From the NCBI RefSeq assembly GCF_023145115.1, contig NZ_JAGLEJ010000032.1, positions 1-51,177 on the forward strand: DNA of 51,177 nucleotides, given 5' to 3'. The notes beneath the pieces are model-generated. The model saw only the letters and a list, made by a program, of their open reading frames with translations, was not told where the DNA came from and did not search any database. The stretch is from Algiphilus sp. Its GTDB lineage: Bacteria; Pseudomonadota; Gammaproteobacteria; Nevskiales; Nevskiaceae. How positions within the stretch are numbered: position 1 is the stretch's first letter; each line of letters opens with the position of its first letter. Made by a program: the position numbers and the translations under genes. Of the stretch, positions 1 to 9,806 are shown one piece after another.

Positions 1-3000
1 CTGCTCGCCATCGGCGACCAGTCGCGCGACGACATCTTCGCGCTGCGCATTCCCCCGCGGCGCCGACTGTGCGCGCGGGTGGTCGGGGTGGATGCGCGCG
101 TCGACGCGACCGGTTCGCGATGCACCCCCCTGGATCGGGACGCGCTGCGCGACGCGCTCCTTGCCGTGCGCGCCGCCGGCATCGAGAGTCTCGCGGTGGC
201 GCTGCTGCACGCGCCGCAGGCTCCCGAGGACGAAAGGGCCATCGCGGCACTGGCGCGCGAGTGCGGCTTCACCACCGTCTGCGCCAGTCACGAGGTGTCC
301 GCCGAGCCCGGTCTGCTGGCCCGGGCGCAGACGGCGGTCGTCGAAGCGGCACTGCAGCCGGTGCTGCAGCGCTACACGCGCGGCCTCGCCGACGCCCTGC
401 CGGGTGCCCGCATCCGCCTGATGCAGTCGGACGGGCATCTGGCCGATGCCGCGCGCTTCCAGGCGCGCCACAGCATCTTCTCCGGCCCGGCCGGCGGCGT
501 CATCGGCGCCACCGGAGTGGCCGCGGCGACCGGTGTCACGGGCGTGCTCGGCCTGGACATGGGCGGCACATCCACCGATGTCTTCGAATGCACCAGCCGC
601 CCGGCGGTCCGCGCCGATGCCACGGTGGCGGGCCTCACCGTGCGGGCGCCGACGCTCGAGCTGCACACCGTCGCGGCCGGCGGCGGTTCGCGCATTCTCC
701 GCGACGGCACCCGCCTGCGGGTCGGGCCGGAATCCGCGGGCGCCGACCCGGGGCCGGCATGCTACGGCCGCGGCGGCCCGCCCACGGTCACCGACGCGAA
801 TATCGTGCTCGGACGGCTCCACCGGGAGGGATTCGCGCCGGTCTTCGGCCCCGGCGGCGATGCCGCCCTCGATGCCCAGGCCGCGCGCGCGGCGATCGCG
901 GCACTGGATGCCCGCTCGGCGGACGACGCGGCGATCGCCGAGACCGCGCGCGGCGCGCTGCAGCTGGCCGTCGAGCACATGGCCGGGGCGGTCCGCCGCA
1001 TCAGCGTCGCGCGCGGCGTCGATATCGCCGGGCACACGCTGGTCGCGTTCGGCGGTGCCGGTGCGCAGCATGCCTGCGATGTGGCCGAGTCACTCGGGTT
1101 GTCGCGCGTGCTGGTACCGGCGCGGGCGAGCGTGCTGTCGGCCGTGGGCGTCGGCATGGCGACCGTGGGCGTGACGCGCGAGCGCACCGTCGACCTGGCA
1201 CTGGACGACGACGCGGTGGCGCGCGCCCGCGCAGCGCTGCCCGAGCTGCGCGCACAGGCGATTGCGGATCTCGCCGAGCAGGGCGCGACCTGCGAGGACT
1301 GCGCCGCGATGCTGCGCCTGCACTACGCCCGCGCCGACACCACCATCGACCTGCCGCTGACCGAGGGCACCGGCGCCGCCGATCTCGCCCTCGCCTTCGC
1401 CGATGCGCACGATCGGGCCTTCGGCTTCGCCGACGCCCGGCGGCCCGTCCACGTCGCCAGCCTCCACGTGCGCGTGCGCGACCGACCGGACGAGCCGCGG
1501 GGCGAGCCGGCACCGTGCCCCGCGACCGTGCTCGGGCACCAGCCCATGATGACGCTGGCCGACGGTCGCTGGCACGACGCGCCCATCCTCTCCGACCCCG
1601 GCGATGCCGGGGTGAGCGGGCCGGCGCTGGTGCAGCTCGCCCAGTCGAGCCTGGTGCTGCCGGCAGGCTGGCGTGCGACCCGCAACCCGCACGGCATCAC
1701 CGTCGAGCGCGCGGGCGCCGCTCCGACCGGGCACGACAGCGAAGCAGCGCGCCTCGAGCTGTTCAACAGTCGCTTCATGCACATCGCCGCCGAGATGGGC
1801 GACGCGCTGCGGCGCAGCGCGCACTCGGTGAACGTGCGCAATCGACTCGACTATTCCTGCGCGGTATTCGACGCGCACGGCAGCCTCATCGCCAACGCGC
1901 CGCACATCCCGGTGCACCTCGGATCGATGAGCGCTGCGGTCAAGGCGATTCGCGAGGCGAGCGGCGGCGCGCTGCATCCCGGTGACGCCTGGCTGATCAA
2001 CGATCCGTACCGCGGCGGCACCCACCTCCCCGATCTCACCCTGGTGATGCCGGTTCACGACGGCACCGATGCCGCGCCGTTCGGCTTCGTCGCCGCGCGC
2101 GCGCACCACGCCGACGTCGGCGGCATCACGCCCGGCTCGATGCCGGCGGAAAGCCGCACCATCGACGATGAAGGCGTGCGCATCGAGGGCGTGCGCGTGG
2201 CGACGGGCGGTGTGCTGCTCGACGACACCGTGCGTGCGCTGCTCACCGGCAGCCCCGTGCCGGCGCGCGATCCCGAGGCCAACCTCGCGGACCTGCGCGC
2301 CCAGCTCGCGGCCTGCGCTCGGGGCGCGCGCCTCCTCGCCGCGCTCGCGTCCACCGTCGGCGTGGCCCGCGTATCGGAACAGATGGCGCGCGTGCAGGAC
2401 CATGCCGCCGACGCGGTCGCCCGGTTCATCGCGGCGCTGGCCGACGGCGGACACGATGTGGCGATGGACGACGGCCAGCACGTGCAGCTGCGGACAAGCA
2501 CCGGCGACGGGCGCCTGCGCATCGACTTCACCGGCAGCAGCGCAATGGACCCCGGCAACGCCAACGCACCGCTTCCGGTGGTGCGGGCGGCGGCGATGTA
2601 CGCCCTGCGCTGCATCATCGACCGCCCCGTGCCGCTCAACGACGGCTTTCTGCGCCATGTCGACCTCGTCGTCCCTCACCCCGGACTGCTGTCGCCCGAA
2701 CCGCCGGCCGCGGTGGTGGCCGGCAACGTGGAGACCTCGCAGGCGATCACCGATGCGCTGCTGGTGGCATTCGGCGCGATGGCCGAATCGCAGGGCACGA
2801 TGAACAACATCAGCTTCGGCAACGACCGCGTGCAGTACTACGAGACCCTCTGCGGAGGAAGCGGCGCCGGACCGGGCTTCGACGGCGGCGACGCCGTGCA
2901 CAGCCACATGACCAACTCGCGCATCACCGATCCCGAGATCATGGAGCGCCAGTTGCCGGTACGCGTGAACCGCTTCGCGATCCGTCACGGCAGTGGTGGT

Positions 3001-3282
3001 CACGGGCGACACCGTGGCGGCAACGGCGTTGTGCGCGAGCTCCGTTTCCTGGAACCGGTCGAGCTCGCCATCATCAGCAACCGCCGTGCGCGCGGCGCCC
3101 GGGGGATCGCGGGCGGCGGAGACGGCGCGCCAGGGCACAATCTCCTGCGCGATCCCGACGGCAACGAGCACTCCCTGCCCGCACGGGTCACCTGCCGGGT
3201 GGCGGCAGGAAGCGTCCTGCGCATCGAGACCCCGGGCGGCGGGGGCTGGGGCGCGCCCCGCGATCCGGGCACACCTACGTGA
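1..3282 (+). CDS. Fused hydantoinase/5-oxoprolinase (HyuA-HyuB), 3' part
   Basis: The frame is open from the first base, so the start lies upstream; 1,093 residues are visible. Family members use ATP to open the ring of 5-oxoproline or hydantoins in the cytoplasm. The HyuA-like half fills roughly the first 560 visible residues and has the actin-like phosphate-binding stretch LDMGGTSTDV near residue 185 and AFGGAGAQHA further on. The HyuB-like half begins near nt 1745 (LELFNSRFMHIAAEMG) and has NDPYRGGTHLPD and GNVETSQ. The protein ends in the glycine-rich tail usual for HyuB (PGGGGWG). Fused forms are usually 1,200-1,290 residues, so about 100-200 are missing. The exact substrate cannot be read from sequence. 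The next gene starts inside its stop codon. Confidence 0.9.
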   Translation: MLAIGDQSRDDIFALRIPPRRRLCARVVGVDARVDATGSRCTPLDRDALRDALLAVRAAGIESLAVALLHAPQAPEDERAIAALARECGFTTVCASHEVSAEPGLLARAQTAVVEAALQPVLQRYTRGLADALPGARIRLMQSDGHLADAARFQARHSIFSGPAGGVIGATGVAAATGVTGVLGLDMGGTSTDVFECTSRPAVRADATVAGLTVRAPTLELHTVAAGGGSRILRDGTRLRVGPESAGADPGPACYGRGGPPTVTDANIVLGRLHREGFAPVFGPGGDAALDAQAARAAIAALDARSADDAAIAETARGALQLAVEHMAGAVRRISVARGVDIAGHTLVAFGGAGAQHACDVAESLGLSRVLVPARASVLSAVGVGMATVGVTRERTVDLALDDDAVARARAALPELRAQAIADLAEQGATCEDCAAMLRLHYARADTTIDLPLTEGTGAADLALAFADAHDRAFGFADARRPVHVASLHVRVRDRPDEPRGEPAPCPATVLGHQPMMTLADGRWHDAPILSDPGDAGVSGPALVQLAQSSLVLPAGWRATRNPHGITVERAGAAPTGHDSEAARLELFNSRFMHIAAEMGDALRRSAHSVNVRNRLDYSCAVFDAHGSLIANAPHIPVHLGSMSAAVKAIREASGGALHPGDAWLINDPYRGGTHLPDLTLVMPVHDGTDAAPFGFVAARAHHADVGGITPGSMPAESRTIDDEGVRIEGVRVATGGVLLDDTVRALLTGSPVPARDPEANLADLRAQLAACARGARLLAALASTVGVARVSEQMARVQDHAADAVARFIAALADGGHDVAMDDGQHVQLRTSTGDGRLRIDFTGSSAMDPGNANAPLPVVRAAAMYALRCIIDRPVPLNDGFLRHVDLVVPHPGLLSPEPPAAVVAGNVETSQAITDALLVAFGAMAESQGTMNNISFGNDRVQYYETLCGGSGAGPGFDGGDAVHSHMTNSRITDPEIMERQLPVRVNRFAIRHGSGGHGRHRGGNGVVRELRFLEPVELAIISNRRARGARGIAGGGDGAPGHNLLRDPDGNEHSLPARVTCRVAAGSVLRIETPGGGGWGAPRDPGTPT

Positions 3283-4568
3283 AGCGACGCACGCTGCTCC
3301 GCGCCGGACTTGCCGCCGGCGGCGCCCTCGGCGCGATCGCGCTGTTGAAGCCCGGCAATGCCGGTGCCCCGCACGCCCGCTATTTCGCCGACATGGAGCG
3401 TCTCCTGCAGCGTGACGGCCCCGGTACCGCCTGTCTGATCCTGGATCTGGACCGGCTCAACCACAATCTGATCGCGTTGCGCGATGCCATGCCGCCGGGC
3501 AAGGCCTATCGTCTGGTCTCGAAATCGCTGCCGTGCGCCAGCCTCATCGACCACGTGCTCGCGGCGATGCGCTCCCGCCGCATCATGTGCTTCCACCAGC
3601 CGTTCGCCAACGCCCTCGCCCGGAGCTTTCCGGACGCCGACCTCCTGGTGGGCAAGCCCATGCCGGTGGAGGCGGTCGCGCGCTTCTACGACGATCATCG
3701 CCCGGGCCGCTTCGACCCGCAGTCCCAGCTGCAATGGCTGGTCGATACCCCGCAGCGACTCGCGCGCTACGCCAACCTGGCGCGCGCGCGCGGCGTGCGC
3801 CTGCGCATCAGCATCGAGATTGACGTCGGCCTGCACCGGGGCGGTGTCGACAACGATGCCGACTTCCTGACCATGCTGCGCATGCTGCGCGACGATAGCC
3901 GGCATCTGCGCTTCGGCGGCCTGATGGGCTACGACCCGCATGTCGTGCGCCTGCCGGACCTGATGGGCGACGCCGATGCCCTCCAGCAGGCGGCGAATGC
4001 CCGCTATCGGCACTTCATCGCGCTTCTCCGCCGCCATGGCGGCGATCTGCTCACCCTGCAGCAGGATCCGCCGCTGGTATTCAACGGCGCCGGGAGCCCG
4101 AACTTCGTGCTGCACGATGAGCGCGCCCCGACCAACGACCTCGCGGTGGGCAGCGCCCTGGTCAAGCCCGCCGATTTCGATCTGCCCACGCTGGCCGCGT
4201 TCCGGCCGGCGCTCTGGATCGCCGCGCCGGTGCTCAAGGTGGCCGAAGGTGTCGAGCTCCCCGGCCTGGAGTGGGCATCCCTGCCCGCGCGCCTCTGGAA
4301 TCCCAACCTGCAGCGCACGCACTTCATCTACGGCGGCAACTGGCGCGCGGACAGCGTATCGCCGCAGGGACTCTCGACCAACGCGCTGTTCGGGCGCAGC
4401 AGCAACCAGGAAATGCTGACCGGCGCCGCCATCAGCGCGCTGGCACCCGGCGACTGGGTCTTCCACCGGCCCCGCCAGTCCGAGGCCCTGATGCTGCAGT
4501 TCACCGAGATCCTGGTGGTGCAGGCCGGCGGCGTGGTCGACCACTGGCCGGTACTGACGACGACCTGA
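3279..4568 (+). CDS. Tat-exported alanine-racemase-fold PLP enzyme (DSD1-like)
   Basis: 429 residues. A GTG start overlaps the hydantoinase TGA (GTGA), so the two are translationally coupled. The N-terminus MKRRTLLRAGLAAGG has the twin arginine and following hydrophobic run of a Tat signal peptide, suggesting export of a folded, cofactor-loaded protein to the periplasm. The body resembles fold-type III PLP enzymes (alanine racemase N-terminal barrel; D-serine dehydratase/D-threonine aldolase group): CLILDLDRLNHNL near residue 51, the probable PLP lysine in LVSKSLPC, and the barrel motifs ISIEIDVGLHRGG and GLMGYDPH. The pairing suggests catabolism of cyclic or D-amino-acid derivatives (inference). 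The precise reaction is unknown. Confidence 0.75.
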   Translation: MKRRTLLRAGLAAGGALGAIALLKPGNAGAPHARYFADMERLLQRDGPGTACLILDLDRLNHNLIALRDAMPPGKAYRLVSKSLPCASLIDHVLAAMRSRRIMCFHQPFANALARSFPDADLLVGKPMPVEAVARFYDDHRPGRFDPQSQLQWLVDTPQRLARYANLARARGVRLRISIEIDVGLHRGGVDNDADFLTMLRMLRDDSRHLRFGGLMGYDPHVVRLPDLMGDADALQQAANARYRHFIALLRRHGGDLLTLQQDPPLVFNGAGSPNFVLHDERAPTNDLAVGSALVKPADFDLPTLAAFRPALWIAAPVLKVAEGVELPGLEWASLPARLWNPNLQRTHFIYGGNWRADSVSPQGLSTNALFGRSSNQEMLTGAAISALAPGDWVFHRPRQSEALMLQFTEILVVQAGGVVDHWPVLTTT

Positions 4569-4624
4569 CGCCGTTCCAGCGGGACAACGATTGTGCGGGG
4601 ATGCATGCGCGCGGGGCGAACGGG

Positions 4625-4652
4625 TATAATCCCGACCAGATTGGTTGGGATT
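4625..4652 (+). promoter_or_regulatory. suf operon -10 box overlapped by a palindromic Rrf2/IscR-type operator
   Basis: A perfect TATAAT lies at 4625-4630. Overlapping it is the inverted repeat AATCCCGACC (4628-4637), spacer AGATT, then GGTTGGGATT (4643-4652), matching at 9 of 10 positions. The start codon of the Rrf2 gene follows at 4659, so the repeat covers the -10 box and probable transcription start. Overall size and placement resemble the autoregulatory sites of IscR-like proteins. No convincing -35 element was seen at 16-18 bp spacing, which would fit an activator-dependent or weak promoter. Confidence 0.6.
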
Positions 4653-4658
4653 CGATCC

Positions 4659-5123
4659 ATGCGACTCGGCAAGCTCACAGACTATGCGACGGTGGTGCTC
4701 ACCGAAATGGCGCAGCGGCCGGGCGAGCGGCGCTCCACCGCCGAGCTGGCGCAACATACGCACCTGTCGGCAACCACCGTCGCCAAGCTCCTGCGCCAGC
4801 TGGCGCAGGCGGGCGTCGTCAAGGCCACGCGGGGCGCCAACGGCGGCTACGTGCTGGCGCACGACGCCGGGCGCATCACCATCGCCGATGTGGTCGCCGC
4901 GCTCGAGGGCCCCATCGCGCTGACCAGCTGCACGGTGCACGGCGAAGGCTGTCCGATCGACGACCACTGCGGCGTGCGCACCAACTGGTGGCGCATCAAC
5001 GCCGCCATCGAGCGCGCGCTGGCGTCGGTGACGCTCGCCGACATGAGTGCACCGCTGCCCGCGCAGGAATTCCCGCTGCGGCGCGTCGATGCACCGCACA
5101 CCCGTCAAACCGCCGGAGCCTGA
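4659..5123 (+). CDS. Rrf2-family [Fe-S] regulator of the suf operon
   Basis: 154 residues; the start at MRLGKLTDYA puts the winged helix at the N-terminus as in relatives. Residues 1-65 form the Rrf2 helix-turn-helix (STAELAQHTHLSATTVAKLLRQL) with the wing GANGGYVL. C91, C98 and C104 are spaced like the cluster-ligating cysteines of IscR/SUF-type Rrf2 proteins, so it probably binds an [Fe-S] cluster and senses Fe-S demand. It sits one base before sufB, under an operator that overlaps its own -10 box, pointing to autoregulation and control of all suf genes. In xanthomonad-like bacteria this regulator heads the suf operon (known context). Confidence 0.92.
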   Translation: MRLGKLTDYATVVLTEMAQRPGERRSTAELAQHTHLSATTVAKLLRQLAQAGVVKATRGANGGYVLAHDAGRITIADVVAALEGPIALTSCTVHGEGCPIDDHCGVRTNWWRINAAIERALASVTLADMSAPLPAQEFPLRRVDAPHTRQTAGA

Positions 5124-5124
5124 C

Positions 5125-6573
<1,449 letters not shown>

Positions 6574-6640
6574 TGCCGCGCGGGGTCAAGCCGAGCCACT
6601 CATCCCCCATCCGAATGCCGCGCCGGTCGCGGCCAGAGCC

Positions 6641-7387
6641 ATGCTAGACATAGAGAATCTTCACGCCACGATCCACGACGAGCCCATCCTCAAGGGACTC
6701 GACCTGAGCATCAATGACGGCGAGGTTCACGCCATCATGGGCCCCAACGGAGCCGGCAAGTCCACGCTCGGCCATGTGCTGGCCGGCCGCGAGGGCTATG
6801 ACGTCACCGCGGGCAGCATCAAGCTGGACGACCGCGATCTGCTCGCGCTCGACACTGCCGAGCGCGCGGCCGCCGGGCTCTTCCTCGGCTTCCAGTACCC
6901 GGTCGAGATTCCGGGCGTCAGCAACGTGCAGTTCCTGCGTGCCGCCTACAACGCGCAGCGCAAGGCACGCGGCGAGGAGGAGCTCGACGCCATGGCCTTT
7001 CTCAAGCACGTCCGCCAGCACCTCGGCACCGTCGACATGGACAAGGACATGCTGCACCGCGGCGTCAACGAGGGCTTCTCGGGCGGCGAAAAGAAGCGCA
7101 ACGAGATCCTGCAGATGCTCGTGCTGGAACCGCGCATGATCATCCTCGACGAGACCGATTCCGGTCTCGACATCGACGCGCTGAAGACCGTCGCCCAGGG
7201 CATCAACGCAATGCGCGGACCGGACCGCGCCATCCTGCTCATCACCCACTACCAGCGCCTTCTGGACCACGTGGCGCCGGACCGGGTGCACGTGCTCGCC
7301 GACGGCCGTATCGCACGCAGCGGCGGCCCCGAGCTGGCCCGCGAACTGGAGGAGAAGGGCTACGCCGGGATCGAGAGCGCAGCATGA
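6641..7387 (+). CDS. sufC: Fe-S assembly ATPase SufC
   Basis: 248 residues. SufC is the ABC-type ATPase of the SufBCD scaffold; its dimerisation drives the conformational change needed to build the cluster. Walker A GPNGAGKS is at residues 34-41, the signature region reads FSGGEKKRNEILQM, and Walker B is MIILDETDSGLD with the SufC-typical DSGLD. The H-loop appears in LLITHYQRLLDH. The 67-bp gap before it is the largest inside the suf genes, but no terminator is visible there. Its stop overlaps the sufD start (ATGA). Confidence 0.97.
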   Translation: MLDIENLHATIHDEPILKGLDLSINDGEVHAIMGPNGAGKSTLGHVLAGREGYDVTAGSIKLDDRDLLALDTAERAAAGLFLGFQYPVEIPGVSNVQFLRAAYNAQRKARGEEELDAMAFLKHVRQHLGTVDMDKDMLHRGVNEGFSGGEKKRNEILQMLVLEPRMIILDETDSGLDIDALKTVAQGINAMRGPDRAILLITHYQRLLDHVAPDRVHVLADGRIARSGGPELARELEEKGYAGIESAA

Positions 7388-8556
7388 GCCTCGCCGAGCG
7401 CCTTCAGCCTCTCTTCGACCGCCTGCCGGAGGACAAGCGCCGTGCGCGGCACGACCTCTGGCAGCAACTGATGGACGAGGGATTCCCCGGCCGCAAGCAC
7501 GAGCGCTGGCGGTTCACCGATATCGCCGAAGCGGTGGCCGAGACGCCCGAGGCCCCCGGCCCGGCACGGATCACCCTGCCCGAGCTCGACGGCCTGCGCC
7601 GGGTGGGCTTCATCAACGGCCGCAGCGACGGGCTCGATGACGGCGAGCGGCAGGAGGCACCGGCATCCGGGATCAGCGATGCCAGCGATCTGGTCAATGC
7701 GGCGCTGTCCGCCACCGGCGTGCGCTGGGATGCGAGCACCGCGGACGCGGCGCTGCATCTGTGCACGCGCGCAACGGCGGGCTCGGTCCATCTGCGGCAT
7801 CGCGTGCACGTGCCGGCGGATGTTCAGGCCGTGCTCTACTGGGACGACCACGTTGCGGAATCTGCCGGTTTCGGCACCCAGACGCTGGAGATCACGCTCG
7901 CGGAGAACGCGCGGCTGGATCTGGCACGCGTGCACCGCAACCAGGCGGCACCGGTGCTGCTGCGCACCGACGCCCGGCTGGCGGCCGGCGCCCACCTGCG
8001 CATGACCGGCTTCGATGCCGCCGACCATCTGTCGCGCCACAACCTGTACGTGCGCCTCGACGCGCCCGGCGCCCGCGCCGATCTCGACGGCGTCTACGCG
8101 CCCTACGGCGAGGGGCACATCGACACCTTCGCCACGGTCGAGCACGCCAGCGGCGAGACGATCAGCCGCATGACGTTCCGCGGGCTGGGCATGGACAAGG
8201 GCGTGGGGGTGCTCACCGGCCGCGTGCACGTCCATCGCGATGCACAGAAGACCGATTCCGACCAGCATCTCGCGAGCCTGCTGCTGTCGCCGCGCGCCCG
8301 GATCAATGCCAAGCCCGAGCTCGAGATCTACGCCGACGACGTGCAGTGCGCGCACGGCAACGCCATCGGCCAGATCGACCGCGACGCCCTGCACTATCTG
8401 CAGACGCGCGGCATTCCCCACGCCACGGCCCGCGCGCTGCTCATCGGCGGCTTCGCGGCGGAGACGCTGGCATTCCCGGCGCAGCCCGCCGTGCACGACG
8501 CGCTGCTCGCGGCCCTCGACGAGGCGCTGCAGCACGCCGACTGGAGCACGGCATGA
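7384..8556 (+). CDS. sufD: Fe-S assembly scaffold partner SufD
   Basis: 390 residues, starting in the ATGA overlap with sufC. SufD pairs with SufB in the SufBC2D complex and is needed for iron acquisition. The N-terminal helical part has KHERWRFTDI, a family hallmark. The C-terminal beta-helix core shows AHGNAIGQIDRDALHYLQ and TRGIPHATARALLIGGFA, conserved in SufB/SufD. More divergent in its middle third than SufB, as usual. It overlaps sufS by ATGA, so the four suf genes form one coupled unit. Confidence 0.95.
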   Translation: MSLAERLQPLFDRLPEDKRRARHDLWQQLMDEGFPGRKHERWRFTDIAEAVAETPEAPGPARITLPELDGLRRVGFINGRSDGLDDGERQEAPASGISDASDLVNAALSATGVRWDASTADAALHLCTRATAGSVHLRHRVHVPADVQAVLYWDDHVAESAGFGTQTLEITLAENARLDLARVHRNQAAPVLLRTDARLAAGAHLRMTGFDAADHLSRHNLYVRLDAPGARADLDGVYAPYGEGHIDTFATVEHASGETISRMTFRGLGMDKGVGVLTGRVHVHRDAQKTDSDQHLASLLLSPRARINAKPELEIYADDVQCAHGNAIGQIDRDALHYLQTRGIPHATARALLIGGFAAETLAFPAQPAVHDALLAALDEALQHADWSTA

Positions 8557-9806
8557 ACGCGCCCGACGGCCTCGCCCCGACCCTGCCCGGATTCGATGTC
8601 GCGTCGGTGCGCGCACAGTTCCCGGTGCTGGCGCAGCGCGTCCACGATGACCGGCGTCTCGCCTATCTGGACAACGCCGCAACCACGCAGAAGCCCGAGG
8701 CGGTGCTGCAGGCCCTCGATCACTACTACCGCCACGACAACAGCAACGTGCATCGCGGCGTGCACGCCCTCGCGGCGCGCGCCACGAAGGGCTACGAGGA
8801 CGCGCGGGCGCGCATCGCGCGCTTCGCCGGCGCCGATGTCGCCGGCACCGTGTTCACGCGCGGAACCACCGAGGCGATCAATCTGGTCGCCTACAGCTAT
8901 CTGCTGCCGCGCCTGGAGGCCGGTGACGAGATTCTCGTCACCGAGATGGAGCACCACGCCAACATCGTTCCGTGGCAGATCCTCGCGGAGCGCACCGGCG
9001 CACGGGTCGTGGTGGCGCCGGTACGCGACGATGGCGGCCTGGACCTGGACGCCTGGCGCGAGCGCCTGACGTCGCGCACGCGCATGGCGGCATTCGTGCA
9101 CGTATCGAACACCCTCGGCACCATCAACCCGGTCGCCGAGATGGTCGCCGCCGCGCGCGAGCGCGGCGTGCCCACGTGCATCGACGGGGCGCAGGCAGTC
9201 GCGCACATGCCGCTCGATTTCGGCGCGCTGGGCGCCGACTTCTACGCGTTCTCGGCGCACAAGCTGTACGGCCCGACCGGCTTCGGCGTGCTCCTCGCGC
9301 GTCCCGAGCTTCTCGCCGGGATGCCGCCCTGGCAGGGCGGCGGCGACATGATCGAGACGGTCAGCTTCGACGGCACGACATTCGCCGAGCCGCCCGCACG
9401 CTTCGAGGCGGGAACCCCGCACATCGCCGGCGCCATCGGTCTCGCCGCCGCCATCGACTGGCTCGACGCGACCGGAGTCGCGGCCGCGGGGGCGCACGAG
9501 CAGACCCTGCTGCGGGACGCGATGGACGCCATCCGCGATATACCCGGGCTCCGGGTGCTGGGCACGGCACCGGACAAGGCGGCCATCATCGCCTTCACGA
9601 TCGACGGCACGCACCCCTCCGACATCAGCAGTCTCCTCGACATGCAGGGCGTGGCGGTACGCATCGGGCATCACTGCACGATGCCGCTTCACAGCCGCTT
9701 CGGCATCAGCGGGAGCGCACGGGCCTCCTTCGCCGTCTACAACGATGGCGAGGATGTGACCCAGTTCGCCGCGGCGCTGACCAAGGCGCGGGAGATGCTG
9801 CGCTGA
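8553..9806 (+). CDS. sufS: Cysteine desulfurase SufS
   Basis: 417 residues from MNAPDGLAPTLPGF; the ATG overlaps the sufD stop. A PLP enzyme that converts cysteine to alanine and passes a persulfide to the SUF scaffold. The PLP lysine is K237 in FSAHKLYGPTG and the catalytic cysteine C375 in RIGHHCTMPLHSRFG, the group II (SufS) arrangement; both are offset by the same eleven residues from E. coli K226 and C364. TEMEHHANIVPW is also typical. No sufE, sufU, sufA or sufT follows, so the sulfur-relay partner must lie elsewhere. The next gene begins in the CTGA at its stop. Confidence 0.97.
   Translation: MNAPDGLAPTLPGFDVASVRAQFPVLAQRVHDDRRLAYLDNAATTQKPEAVLQALDHYYRHDNSNVHRGVHALAARATKGYEDARARIARFAGADVAGTVFTRGTTEAINLVAYSYLLPRLEAGDEILVTEMEHHANIVPWQILAERTGARVVVAPVRDDGGLDLDAWRERLTSRTRMAAFVHVSNTLGTINPVAEMVAAARERGVPTCIDGAQAVAHMPLDFGALGADFYAFSAHKLYGPTGFGVLLARPELLAGMPPWQGGGDMIETVSFDGTTFAEPPARFEAGTPHIAGAIGLAAAIDWLDATGVAAAGAHEQTLLRDAMDAIRDIPGLRVLGTAPDKAAIIAFTIDGTHPSDISSLLDMQGVAVRIGHHCTMPLHSRFGISGSARASFAVYNDGEDVTQFAAALTKAREMLR

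Noticed and set aside
1090..3171. A 693-codon open frame on minus opposite the hydantoinase
   Set aside because: Antisense to a clear enzyme gene, His/Arg/Gly-rich, no domain.
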